A stretch of 10,343 bases of DNA from JACKAL01 sp964400355 (GTDB taxonomy: Bacteria > Bdellovibrionota > Bdellovibrionia > Bdellovibrionales > JAGQZY01). The position numbers and the translations under genes were made by a program. The stretch is taken from the NCBI GenBank assembly GCA_964400355.1, contig CAYNTO010000047.1:1-10343 (forward strand). The letters are read 5' to 3'. The notes below the pieces were generated by a model. It was given only the letters and a program-made list of their open reading frames with translations, searched no databases and was not told the DNA's origin. Numbering within the stretch: the stretch's first letter is position 1; each line of letters opens with the position of its first letter. Below, in pieces: positions 1 to 6,718 of this stretch.

Positions 1-65
1 CCAACAGCACCGGTAGCACCAGTGGCACCTGTAGATCCTGTCGGACCTGTTGGTCCTTGGAGTCC
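1..65 (-). repeat. Collagen-like Gly-X-Y coding repeat (9-nt periodicity)
   Basis: On the minus strand every third codon is GGN from position 65 to the window edge: seven Gly-X-Y triplets, with Pro, Ala or Ser at X and mostly Thr at Y. The DNA shows matching 9-nt near-repeats that could change copy number by slippage. The array continues beyond position 1, so its full length is unknown. Confidence 0.85.
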
Positions 66-653
66 CGTGATTGCGGGACCAACCCAAGTTCCGTCGTTAT
101 CAACAACTGGAGTTCCATCTTGTGAAATGATTTGTCCCGTTGAATTCTGTTTGGCAATTTGCTGAATCGGATAACCGTCTAAAAGCTTCGCATCGTTGGC
201 ACGCAATGCAAACAGGGTGCTCGAAACCTGCGTACGCGGGACGAGTGTTTCGTAAACGACACCCGTATACGCCTCGACCTCTACCTCTACCGTGGAGAGT
301 GAGGTTACAGATGCTAAAAGAGTGCTGGTCACCGGGAGATTGGTATTTGCAATCGGAGCACCGCTCACCGGATCGAGCGCCTGCGCCGATTGATGAGTGC
401 TTCCTAAGGTGACTGCAAAGCGACCATCGGTAAAATTAACTGTTGCGTACTCCGCATACCAAATACGACTACCACTCACAAAGATACCAAACCTTAAGGG
501 ATGTGTGCCGGTGAGGGGTTGCCCGCTTATCGATGCCAAATAACCTTGAAATGAAAATCTCTCAGGCATGGCCTGCGCACGGGCAGATTCCACAACCGAG
601 ATCTGGAGGATAAATCCTATCAATATATATAGTAGGAATCTCAACTTTATCAA
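1..653 (-). CDS. Secreted collagen-like (Gly-X-Y) surface protein, 3' end outside the window
   Basis: The 217 codons in the window begin at TTG 653, giving N-terminus MIKLRFLLYILIGF. A hydrophobic signal peptide runs to about residue 28 (cleavage after ARAQA). Residues 30-110 form a beta-rich domain with the pattern FQGYLAS..GQPLTG...LRFGIF, then IWYAEY, then GRFAVTLG. I associate this layout with Bdellovibrio-type cell-wall-anchor or tail-fibre-like surface proteins. Gly-X-Y triplets start at residue 197 (GLQ, GPT, GPT, GST, GAT, GAT, GAV) and run off the window edge. Such proteins often end in a trimerising or S74 self-cleaving chaperone domain, which cannot be seen here. The start overlaps the stop of the upstream lipoprotein gene as TTGA, implying translational coupling. 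No ATG start exists nearby and an in-frame TAG lies further upstream, so TTG (653 or 644) is the best choice. Probable role: exported surface fibre or adhesin (inference). Confidence 0.75.
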   Translation of the reverse strand, partial: MIKLRFLLYILIGFILQISVVESARAQAMPERFSFQGYLASISGQPLTGTHPLRFGIFVSGSRIWYAEYATVNFTDGRFAVTLGSTHQSAQALDPVSGAPIANTNLPVTSTLLASVTSLSTVEVEVEAYTGVVYETLVPRTQVSSTLFALRANDAKLLDGYPIQQIAKQNSTGQIISQDGTPVVDNDGTWVGPAITGLQGPTGPTGSTGATGATGAV

Positions 654-946
654 TCCACACCGATCCCGCTCGTCATTTGAAAACTGGGACTGCTGCTATG
701 GGTTCGCGTAAAGTTGCCACCTAGAGTTTCGGTGTTCATGTAAACGGACGTGGCTTCCGCTGTTTGAGGATTCCCACCTTGGTGATCCGCATCGCCAACG
801 AAAAAATAATTGATAGGTGTTTTATCGCGAATAGCGACATTATCAATATTTTGCGAACAGCCCGAAATAACAGTAAAGCCAATAGCGATCGCGAATAATT
901 TCGCGACGATAGACTTCTCTGAATTTTGTGCCGAACATTTTTTCAT
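650..946 (-). CDS. Small hypothetical lipoprotein (98 aa)
   Basis: The start is ATG 946. Lysines 2-3 and 11 precede a hydrophobic stretch (about residues 13-28) that ends in lipobox ISGC, with the lipidated cysteine at 30. The mature part is about 69 residues, rich in Asn, Thr and Ser, with no recognised domain. It is therefore predicted to be exported and lipid-anchored; whether it stays in the inner membrane or moves to the outer membrane cannot be told. It starts 1 nt after the stop of the PEGA/SPOR gene, and its own stop overlaps the start of the collagen-like gene. It thus sits in the middle of a three-gene operon and may help assemble or anchor the fibre protein (inference). I do not recognise a family. 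Confidence 0.75.
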   Translation of the reverse strand: MKKCSAQNSEKSIVAKLFAIAIGFTVISGCSQNIDNVAIRDKTPINYFFVGDADHQGGNPQTAEATSVYMNTETLGGNFTRTHSSSPSFQMTSGIGVD

Positions 947-947
947 A

Positions 948-1970
948 TTAATACTTCAAGTTCGTGGAATCTCCATTGCAACCGGGATTGGTTACGATAA
1001 AGGATTTGCCACCTGTAAGTTGCAGGAGTTCTAAAGCTGCTGATTTTTCTTTAAACGGTCCCAACAAAATCAAAGACCACAGTTGGCCATCGCGAGAACT
1101 TTGCCATGGACACACCACCACGTTTTGCTCGGAAACTTTCGCTTGGCCAAAACCATCGATGTCTTGTTTCACCTTGTCGATATCCAAATTTTTTACTGCG
1201 GAAATTTGTACGTAAACACCACGCAGTTTTCGCAAACTGGACGAGCTCTTACCGGGATTTAAAGCTTTGGAACTGGGCATGCGATAACTAAATTCTTGCT
1301 CGCCCTCTAAAGCGGAACTACCAGAATTAGAGGGTGCTTGTGCCTGGGCTGGAAACAGTGGTGCAGGAGGAACCTGCACAATGGCCTGACCACGATCCTG
1401 CCCCGGAGACTGGCCACTGAGTTGGCTCGGAGGTTGTGTTTGAAAAAACTGAGCCGCTGGATCAGAGGATCGGTTGCTCTCGAACTTTGAGGTACCAGGC
1501 GATTCGCCCACAGACTTATCCACAGCCGCTTTGTCCAGTGCAGCTTTGAGCGCTTGTTCTGGAGTGGGTGCCATTGAGGGAACTGGAATGTGTTTGGAGT
1601 TTGCAACCTCACTGGGTTCTACATGACCATCGTAATTAAAAATTCCAGCTTTTCTGTGGAACACGATATTCAAAGTCGCATTGCTATAATCAAAATCAGA
1701 CTCGGACTTCATTAGCCTGGAAAAAATCTGACCATCGGACGACTTTACGACTATATTTTTTGCTTTTTCAGAGCATAGAATCATTTGCGGTTGTGGCCCA
1801 ATATGTTTGTCATCAACATAGACCTGCGCAAAAGGATCGTTCACAAAAACCTTCATTGCACAACGCTGCAATTCAGTCGCGGTAAAAGCCTTTAAACAAA
1901 ACGTATTTATTGCTATGATTAGAAAAATCACAATTAAAATTGATATGTCTTTGCGGACACTTATGCGCAT
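948..1970 (-). CDS. Membrane-anchored periplasmic protein with PEGA-like and SPOR-like domains (340 aa)
   Basis: I chose ATG 1970 over GTG 1976 because AAGG at 1980-1977 sits 6 nt before that ATG but directly abuts the GTG. In the resulting 340-residue protein, residues 9-29 are one hydrophobic helix (uncleaved anchor or signal). Residues 38-85 resemble a PEGA domain (VFVNDPFAQVYVDDKHIG, then a basic strand and DG turn). Residues 118-247 are a Pro/Ser/Gln-rich linker, and residues 251-327 resemble a SPOR domain (GVYVQISAVKN, then LWSLILLGPFKEKSAALELL). SPOR domains bind denuded peptidoglycan glycan strands; PEGA domains are common in surface-layer and envelope proteins. The protein probably spans the periplasm from inner membrane to cell wall. 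It is the first gene of the operon with the lipoprotein and the collagen-like protein. Both domain calls are by eye, the SPOR one being stronger. Confidence 0.75.
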   Translation of the reverse strand: MRISVRKDISILIVIFLIIAINTFCLKAFTATELQRCAMKVFVNDPFAQVYVDDKHIGPQPQMILCSEKAKNIVVKSSDGQIFSRLMKSESDFDYSNATLNIVFHRKAGIFNYDGHVEPSEVANSKHIPVPSMAPTPEQALKAALDKAAVDKSVGESPGTSKFESNRSSDPAAQFFQTQPPSQLSGQSPGQDRGQAIVQVPPAPLFPAQAQAPSNSGSSALEGEQEFSYRMPSSKALNPGKSSSSLRKLRGVYVQISAVKNLDIDKVKQDIDGFGQAKVSEQNVVVCPWQSSRDGQLWSLILLGPFKEKSAALELLQLTGGKSFIVTNPGCNGDSTNLKY

Positions 1971-1980
1971 AACCACCCTT

Positions 1981-2112
1981 ATCTCAACTTTACGATGTTA
2001 TGGCGGTATTATGCAGAGTTGCTGGCCGTCGCTGGACTTTATCAAGACAAAAGCAAGGAGCAAAAATTAGCGCGACTTTAGGTAGGGACCAATGAACTTG
2101 GGATAGTTCGTG
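1981..2112 (-). promoter_or_regulatory. Intergenic region with a weak promoter candidate for the PEGA/SPOR-lipoprotein-fibre operon
   Basis: This 132-nt gap separates the barrel gene from the downstream operon on the same strand. On the minus strand, CATAAT at 2013-2008 matches the sigma-70 -10 hexamer at five of six positions and would place transcription start about 30 nt before ATG 1970. No good -35 hexamer lies at the right spacing. I see no strong hairpin with a T-run to end transcription of the barrel gene, so readthrough remains possible. Confidence 0.25.
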
Positions 2113-3171
2113 TTAGATCGCGTAAAACAAATGGAGCAGAATAACCCATTGGTCTTGCTCAACGACAAGTGAACCATTGGCGTCTGGCTTGGTACCAATT
2201 TTGTCCCGTTGATATTGGATCTCGCCGCCCACGCCTACGGGCCAGATCTTCCCATACGTGAGGCCAACGCTGGCATTCACACTTCCGTTATCAATCTGGG
2301 TGTCGATTTTCGCCGTGCCCGCAGCTGCAACATCGTATTGAATTCCAAACTGAAACGCCACGTACTTATCAAAATCATATTGTCCTTTAAACGCAACACC
2401 TGGTGAAAATAGGGATTCATTTTTGATATCAAGATCGACACCATTGGTGGAAATGGCTCGCGGATAATTAAAATATTTGAGAGTTGGTCCCAGAAAATAC
2501 AAAACGCGTCCCGGATCCGAGACATTGAGTTGCCACAAGTAATCCCCGCTCACAGTCGCAGTTTTGTAGAGGTCACCCTTTAGAATAAAATCGGAAAAAT
2601 ATCCCTTAACATTCCAAATTTTCGTGGCCGATCCCCCACCATAGCTCAAACCATATATCGTTGGTGTGATTCGAAAATCCACTTCGTAATTGGCATCGCC
2701 ACTGGTGTAGTTGCCGCGGCCGAATCCCGCCAGCAATCCGATTCTCCGGGTTTTAAAACCGTAAGTTTTAATGGCCTCAATCGAGAAAATCGCCGTGTCA
2801 GAAAAGATCGGGTTAGGGTTATCTTTGCTAAAGCCCTCGACGCTCCATATGTAATGGCCCACCGGTAGGGCTTCACCAAACCAGTTCATGGTTTGCACGT
2901 CGGATAAAAAGTCAAATCGCGAGACCAGCTCCTTGCGCGATTGGATCGTGCAGGCATTCTCACAACGAAAAACTTTTAGGGAAATCGATGCGGTACGTGT
3001 GCGGATGTTCCATTTAAAAAATTTAGGCGCTTCGTTTTCCTGAAAACGGCCCTGCGGAAATTCAAGAAAAACGCCCTCATAGATGCCCGTCTCTTCAATA
3101 GCATAGGAAGGGACTGAACAAAACAAAAGTGCTGTGATTAACAGGAAATGAAAAGACTTTAAGCAGTTCAC
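2113..3171 (-). CDS. Probable outer-membrane beta-barrel protein (352 aa)
   Basis: The start is GTG 3171; an in-frame TAG directly precedes it and no ATG lies in the signal region, so this is the only sensible start. Its Shine-Dalgarno-like AAGTAGG touches the start codon, which is poor spacing. Residues 1-24 are a signal peptide ending SYA. Residues 25-135 form a beta-rich domain with a Cys70/Cys74 pair and an Ig- or fibronectin-like run ending GHYIWSVEG. Residues 140-352 contain alternating polar/hydrophobic strands with aromatic girdle residues and Gly/Asn/Asp turns (for example GLLAGFGRGNY, GLSYGGG, GGEIQYQRD), typical of a barrel. The last strand ends LLHLFYAI, lacking the usual terminal aromatic but close to it. 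Function unknown. It may be a structural or transport protein of the outer membrane, upstream of an envelope operon. Confidence 0.65.
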   Translation of the reverse strand: MNCLKSFHFLLITALLFCSVPSYAIEETGIYEGVFLEFPQGRFQENEAPKFFKWNIRTRTASISLKVFRCENACTIQSRKELVSRFDFLSDVQTMNWFGEALPVGHYIWSVEGFSKDNPNPIFSDTAIFSIEAIKTYGFKTRRIGLLAGFGRGNYTSGDANYEVDFRITPTIYGLSYGGGSATKIWNVKGYFSDFILKGDLYKTATVSGDYLWQLNVSDPGRVLYFLGPTLKYFNYPRAISTNGVDLDIKNESLFSPGVAFKGQYDFDKYVAFQFGIQYDVAAAGTAKIDTQIDNGSVNASVGLTYGKIWPVGVGGEIQYQRDKIGTKPDANGSLVVEQDQWVILLHLFYAI

Positions 3172-3255
3172 CTACTTATCGTCGCTGAGGTTGGTGTTTT
3201 CGTCAAAACACTTCTAGGTTGGCTTCTGGATATACGTCTAGTAATCTGAGGATTC
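3172..3255. promoter_or_regulatory. Divergent promoter region with 7-bp perfect hairpin
   Basis: This 84-nt gap lies between the divergent barrel and exonuclease genes. GTGTTTT (3194-3200) and AAAACAC (3205-3211) form a perfect inverted repeat around a CGTC loop. On the minus strand it overlaps TTGACG, a five-of-six match to a -35 hexamer for the barrel gene, although the -10 at 17-nt spacing (GACGAT) is weak. On the plus strand GAGG at 3248-3251 is the ribosome binding site of the exonuclease gene. Confidence 0.3.
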
Positions 3256-3813
3256 ATGGATCAAAAACCGCAAGGACGAGAATGCCTTAAATTCTCAGGT
3301 GAAATTTGTCTCATTCAGAGCGATCGCGAATTGGCCGAGGTCGACTTCACCTCCATCACCGCGCTGGGTTTCGACACTGAGACCAAACCCGCCTTTAAAA
3401 AGGGTGAAAAATATAAGACCGCACTTTTGCAGTTGGCCAATGACTCCGTAGCCTACCTGATTCGCCTACACTACATTCGGCAGTTCAAACAGCTCCGTGA
3501 TCTTTTCGAAAACCCAGAAGTCCTCAAAGTGGGTGCGGCCATCGCCCACGACTTAAAAGAGTTGCAACAGGTTTTCCCGTTTCGCCATACGGGGTTCGTA
3601 GATATTCAGACAATTGCCAAACAAAAAGGCCTTAAAAACTTAGGACTCAAAAAAATGACCGAAGAAGTCTTCAACGCCACCCTCTACAAGGGTCCCAAAA
3701 TGACCAACTGGGAACGGCAAGTGCTCACCGAAGAACAGATGCTCTATGCCGCCACCGACGCTTGGATTGGTCTTAAGTTGTACCGGGAGTTAAAGAAAGA
3801 AAGTCCGGAATAA
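3256..3813 (+). CDS. DEDDy 3'-5' exonuclease, RNase D / WRN exonuclease-like (185 aa)
   Basis: A single-domain nuclease of the DEDDy superfamily, which removes nucleotides from 3' ends using two metal ions. The motifs are in order: Exo I FDTET (D40, E42), Exo II AIAHDLKEL (D99), and Exo III YAATDAW (Y164, D168). The stretch KMTNWERQVLTEEQMLYAATDA is very typical of RNase D and WRN-type exonucleases. At 185 residues it has only the exonuclease domain; the HRDC domains of full RNase D are absent, as in many stand-alone bacterial homologues. ATG 3256 follows GAGG by 4 nt. It is the only plus-strand gene in the left half and stands alone. Substrate (RNA or DNA) cannot be told from the sequence. 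The family call is firm. Confidence 0.93.
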   Translation: MDQKPQGRECLKFSGEICLIQSDRELAEVDFTSITALGFDTETKPAFKKGEKYKTALLQLANDSVAYLIRLHYIRQFKQLRDLFENPEVLKVGAAIAHDLKELQQVFPFRHTGFVDIQTIAKQKGLKNLGLKKMTEEVFNATLYKGPKMTNWERQVLTEEQMLYAATDAWIGLKLYRELKKESPE

Positions 3814-3840
3814 AAAAGGTTTCGGTCGCAAAGGCGACTA
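3814..3840 (-). terminator. Possible intrinsic terminator between convergent genes
   Basis: GTCGC (3825-3829) and GCGAC (3834-3838) form a 5-bp GC-rich stem with a 4-nt loop that overlaps the stop codon of the minus-strand gene. Read on the minus strand it is followed 7 nt later by TTTTTTA. The stem is short and the T-run is not adjacent, so this is a weak candidate. Confidence 0.3.
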
Positions 3841-4311
3841 CCACGAATAACAATATCCAGCCAATTCTCCTGATCGAGAAATATTCCAATTTGTATATTC
3901 CTCATCGTGTGGCGAGTCGACTTTACCGTGTACAGTTCCATACCAAATCAATGGAGCATTCACTTTTTTGAAAAGTAGATTAGTAACATTTCCTCCGCTA
4001 TCGGCGTCAGCGCGAATAGCCCACACCACCTTGCCGTGCCTGTCCTTCAAAACGACTATAGGAGATTGATTTGGAAGTTCTTTAGAATTATAAACAGACA
4101 AATTCATGCCACTGTAAATGGGGAAAATCTGATCTGGAGTTTGTTGTGGTATTTCTACTATTTGCGATCCGAAAAAAGGTCCATCATGTTGAAAGTGACA
4201 GGGAAAAATCGGTCCGAAAAAGCCTGCGTAAGCTTCTTTAATTAGCCATATAGAGATTGATAGAGCTAATAAACTTACTAGAGTACGGCCAACCTTTTTC
4301 TTAAACTTCAT
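3838..4311 (-). CDS. Exported hypothetical protein (157 aa)
   Basis: The start is ATG 4311. The N-terminus has KFKKK followed by a hydrophobic helix and an AYA cleavage site at about residue 29, a clear Sec signal peptide. The mature protein (about 128 residues) is beta-rich and contains a single Cys near each end (C38 and C155), which could form a disulfide. I recognise no domain or catalytic motif. It follows the lipoprotein gene by 59 nt on the same strand and could share its transcript. Both genes are visibly AT-richer than the exonuclease and barrel genes beside them, which hints at a different history. Likely a periplasmic or secreted protein of unknown role. Confidence 0.65.
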   Translation of the reverse strand: MKFKKKVGRTLVSLLALSISIWLIKEAYAGFFGPIFPCHFQHDGPFFGSQIVEIPQQTPDQIFPIYSGMNLSVYNSKELPNQSPIVVLKDRHGKVVWAIRADADSGGNVTNLLFKKVNAPLIWYGTVHGKVDSPHDEEYTNWNISRSGELAGYCYSW

Positions 4312-4370
4312 TATTTAATACTCATTTTCTATAATTAATTGCCGCTTTAAATTTGCAAGGATCAAACTCT

Positions 4371-4952
4371 TTATTTATTAGTTAATGTGCTGCGCTGAGG
4401 CTCCAAAACAAATCTTAAAATGTCCGCATTAAACTTTTTCACAACTGAAGAGAAGTTATTCGCAATTTCTGTGCATGCATTCTGTGCAAAAAATGAATTC
4501 TCATAGCTTTCTTTAGTTACAATTGTTTTCTTTCTATTTTCAAAAGATACAACACCTTCAATAACCCATGACGCCGAAGTGGTGCTAAAATCAACATTCA
4601 CCAAATGAACGCTCAGAAGCGGCGCCCCCACATCTGCAAGAATGTCAGCCAATAATAACTCATCCCTTAAGGCATTCTGAATATATGTTCCAAATGTATT
4701 ACCGTCGGTAATTATAATTGGCCCGGCCAATCTGCAATTAATTTCATTTGTGAGCGGTCGACTTAAATCGTTACCATAACTGTCTCTCCCCTCAGAAACA
4801 ATTAGGTCATTTGTATATTTAAGAGATACCTTCTTTGGCTGGTATTTCTTCGCGGCCACTACATTTGTCGTAGATACAGCGTATCTTGGCACCGGATATG
4901 AAACACACCCAACGGTTACAAGTAATAAGGAAAGAAATAAGAACATCTTCAT
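4371..4952 (-). CDS. Hypothetical lipoprotein (193 aa)
   Basis: I prefer ATG 4952 over the longer TTG 4970 because AGAGAG lies just upstream of that ATG at usable spacing. The N-terminus MKMFLFLSLLLVTVGC is a short lipoprotein signal with the lipidated cysteine at 16. Residues 73-180 form the folded part, with CRLAGPI (73-79), then a helix (ALRDELLLAD), two strands with SWVIEGVVSF, and a second Cys at 160 in a final helix that would allow a C73-C160 disulfide. This strand and helix order is seen in several small Gram-negative envelope lipoprotein families, including YajG-like ones, but I cannot assign one. A CTATT/AATAG inverted repeat (4961-4974) sits just upstream. Probably envelope-anchored, function unknown. 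Confidence 0.7.
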   Translation of the reverse strand: MKMFLFLSLLLVTVGCVSYPVPRYAVSTTNVVAAKKYQPKKVSLKYTNDLIVSEGRDSYGNDLSRPLTNEINCRLAGPIIITDGNTFGTYIQNALRDELLLADILADVGAPLLSVHLVNVDFSTTSASWVIEGVVSFENRKKTIVTKESYENSFFAQNACTEIANNFSSVVKKFNADILRFVLEPQRSTLTNK

Positions 4953-5251
4953 AAAGCTCTCTATTCGCAAATAGTTTTTGTTGATTGTCGCGAAACATGC
5001 CGAAAAAATCTAGCGTAAATTTGGACTAACTAGAAGTTGGTCAGTACGTCAGCCTTCCTCAACCCCCTGTACTGCGATATGTTTGCAATGATAAAAAATG
5101 TCCGGATTTATGCCAAAATTTGTACAGCTATTTTCTGAACATTCCAGAAAACATTTCATAGAGCCACGCCTCCCATTTTTAAATCTTAAAAAATCAAGTA
5201 GATTTTTGATTCACGTTGATCACAAAGATCAGAAAGAATCACGAGGTCTAC
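4953..5251. other. Divergent intergenic region, no gene recognised
   Basis: These 299 nt separate the divergent lipoprotein and small membrane-protein genes. They are AT-rich. A short inverted repeat CTATT/AATAG lies at 4961-4974, and CAGTAC (5042-5047) is the complement of GTACTG (5069-5074). I see no convincing promoter pair. An open frame from 5098 runs through here into the next gene but looks like a chance ORF. GAGG at 5243-5246 is the ribosome binding site for the gene at 5252. Confidence 0.4.
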
Positions 5252-5581
5252 ATGATTATTTGGAGAGGTTGGGGCGCAGCCCTTATAGCAATCGCAGTCG
5301 TATCGGCAATTGCCGTGCAACAAGCTGGGGAATTGATCACCGGCGTTTCATGGGACGATATAACAAGCGAGCAGTACTACAATGCTTGTTTTTATGGATT
5401 GATGGCGGTACTGACCTATGCGCTTCATCTTTATTTGCAAAGACGCGAGCCGGTGATTTTGGTGGATCCTAAAACTGGTGCCCAATACAATTTAAAAGGA
5501 GGCGACAGCTTCTTTTTTATCCCAATACGGTTTTGGCCCATTATTTTTCTCGCGCTGAGCGGTTGGATGGCATTGAAGTAG
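5252..5581 (+). CDS. Small three-helix membrane protein, conserved hypothetical type (109 aa)
   Basis: I chose ATG 5252 because GAGG lies 5 nt upstream, and because the N-terminus MIIWRGWG matches a pattern I associate with a widespread family of small uncharacterised bacterial membrane proteins. The frame is open back to 5216, but that extension is charged and lacks a ribosome binding site. Hydrophobic segments lie at about 6-24, 43-62 and 94-108. Between the second and third is a polar loop with DPKTG (72-76) and DSFFFIP (85-91), the other recognisable parts of the family pattern. No catalytic function is evident. It converges on the multipass membrane gene, with stops only 22 nt apart. Function unknown. 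Confidence 0.72.
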   Translation: MIIWRGWGAALIAIAVVSAIAVQQAGELITGVSWDDITSEQYYNACFYGLMAVLTYALHLYLQRREPVILVDPKTGAQYNLKGGDSFFFIPIRFWPIIFLALSGWMALK

Positions 5582-5603
5582 ATTCGATTTACAGGTCCGA
5601 GAT

Positions 5604-6251
5604 TTATCCACCAAGTAAGATACATACTGCCAGCAACATAAATCCGACAAATGCGGTGAGAAATCCCAACTTCATGGGGCTCACCTGCTCGATCGATTTT
5701 CCCCAGCCGTAACCTATAGCGAACAGACCGAGCGTCGATAGTGCATTGGCTACGATAAGAGCATGATACAAATTGGGAATTATAAACAGCGGCGCCGTCA
5801 CAAACGCTGCCGCTAGCGCGTAGACCAACAAAACTCCGAAGAAGGCGAACACATCTTGGTAGGTGGCCGATATCTTCTGCGTAGGGAGCGCGTCTTTTTT
5901 GGCGAACAGCATCTGTACCGCATCAGCACCCCAGCTGTGAACGATATCCTCATCGATATTGATTTGTAGATGCGAGATAAACTGCTCTAAACTCATCGAT
6001 GCTCTAAGCGAGCGCGATAGTCTCTTAAAGCGAGCGCGTCGCACCTGTATTCCCACATACTGAACCACTCCATCGATAATTCCCCATGCGAGGTTGGCAC
6101 CGAATACGGAGAGTACAGCCACATTAAAATTGGCCATACCTTCGCTCACCGACGAGAGATAGATCGAATTTAAAACCGAAAGCGCCATGATAAAGGCGCT
6201 GATAGCCTCTTCGGCAAACTCGGCGAGTTCGTAGTTTGTGCGTGAGTACAT
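5604..6251 (-). CDS. Multipass membrane protein, possibly VIT1/CCC1-like (215 aa)
   Basis: Five hydrophobic segments lie at about 15-35, 42-67, 131-157, 160-185 and 192-214. The second contains VFGANLAWGIIDGVVQYVG, which strongly resembles a motif in bacterial proteins annotated as VIT1/CCC1 (vacuolar iron transporter-like). A cytoplasmic stretch of about 60 residues follows (RRARFKRLSR onward), then three C-terminal helices. VIT/CCC1 proteins move Fe2+ or Mn2+ across membranes by proton antiport, normally with five helices, so the topology fits; substrate is unknown. The start ATG 6251 has no visible Shine-Dalgarno, but an in-frame TGA lies 18 nt before it, so no longer version exists. A perfect 8-bp-arm palindrome sits 26-47 nt upstream. 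The family call is tentative. Confidence 0.6.
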   Translation of the reverse strand: MYSRTNYELAEFAEEAISAFIMALSVLNSIYLSSVSEGMANFNVAVLSVFGANLAWGIIDGVVQYVGIQVRRARFKRLSRSLRASMSLEQFISHLQINIDEDIVHSWGADAVQMLFAKKDALPTQKISATYQDVFAFFGVLLVYALAAAFVTAPLFIIPNLYHALIVANALSTLGLFAIGYGWGKSIEQVSPMKLGFLTAFVGFMLLAVCILLGG

Positions 6252-6276
6252 GGGTGGAATGTTACGTCATTTTTCC

Positions 6277-6298
6277 ATCGAAATCCCGCAATTTCGAT
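6277..6298. promoter_or_regulatory. Perfect palindrome, candidate operator upstream of the VIT-like gene
   Basis: ATCGAAAT (6277-6284) and ATTTCGAT (6291-6298) are exact reverse complements separated by CCCGCA, giving a 22-bp two-fold site. It ends 26 nt before the start codon at 6251. An A or T tract flanks each side, but neither strand has a T-run on the 3' side of the stem, so an intrinsic terminator is unlikely and an operator is the better reading. Confidence 0.4.
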
Positions 6299-6391
6299 AA
6301 AAAATTAAAGTCAGACGAATGATAAGCAAAAAATGAGCACACCGTCGAAAACTGTGGCACTTCTGTGAAACACCAAAGTACGTTTGAGGGC

Positions 6392-6718
6392 CTAAAGTAA
6401 CTTTTCTCCATAAGCTGCAACGGATGATGGCACTGCGTGCGCCAAGAAAAAATATCTATCCACATTGAAGTGCGGATAACCGGCTTCTCGAATCTTCTTG
6501 ATAACTTCTTTAATTTGAGCCACGGCTGCTGCAATGGCCTCGTGCTCACTACCCTGATCTGAACTATATACACAAACAGTATCGGGCAACGGCACGGAAC
6601 CCAACGTATACATCCAACCTAGGCCTTCTAAAACTTTTCTAAACTGACTATTCAAGTTGTCGTCGGAAGGCAAATCATAGCTGAAGGAAACGACTACGGT
6701 TGCTTTAGACATTGCCAC
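6392..6718 (-). CDS. Third gene of the toxin-antitoxin operon; possible ferredoxin-like (Cas2/VapD-type) fold (108 aa)
   Basis: GTG 6718 is preceded at 6 nt by AGAAGG, a good ribosome binding site that lies inside the antitoxin gene; ATG 6712 is the alternative. The gene overlaps the antitoxin gene by 14 nt. Reading the residues, strand ATVVVSFSYDL (6-16) ends in Asp15, then helix SQFRKVLEGLGW (24-35), strand DTVCVYSS (46-53), helix AIAAAVAQIKEVIKKI (61-76) and strand DRYFFLAH (87-94). This order, the Asp ending the first strand and the GW after the first helix suggest a ferredoxin-like fold as in Cas2 and VapD, small proteins that include metal-dependent nucleases. That is inference from pattern only. 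It has no SecB-like features. It could be a regulator, second toxin or modulator of the upstream pair. Confidence 0.65.
   Translation of the reverse strand: MAMSKATVVVSFSYDLPSDDNLNSQFRKVLEGLGWMYTLGSVPLPDTVCVYSSDQGSEHEAIAAAVAQIKEVIKKIREAGYPHFNVDRYFFLAHAVPSSVAAYGEKLL

Noticed and set aside
1..65. Treating the 9-nt repeats as a non-coding tandem repeat or CRISPR-like array
   Set aside because: They keep a strict Gly-X-Y frame inside a long signal-peptide-bearing gene and lack conserved repeat/spacer structure.
140..412. 90-residue plus-strand frame opposite the collagen-like gene
   Set aside because: The minus strand gives a signal peptide, a known-looking domain and Gly-X-Y repeats in one frame; the plus frame has no support.
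5042..5074. CAGTAC/GTACTG inverted repeat as a regulatory hairpin
   Set aside because: Six-bp arms 21 nt apart are expected by chance and have no supporting context.
5098..5472. 124-residue plus-strand frame overlapping the small membrane-protein gene
   Set aside because: No ribosome binding site; its second half is read out of frame through a gene with clear membrane segments and family motifs.
6277..6298. Reading the palindrome as an intrinsic terminator of the toxin-antitoxin operon
   Set aside because: The T-run lies before the stem on the minus strand and A-runs follow on both strands; the stem is AT-rich.
6262..6573. 103-residue minus-strand frame partly covering the third operon gene
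   Set aside because: Overlaps a better-supported gene in another frame, has no ribosome binding site and a random-looking composition.
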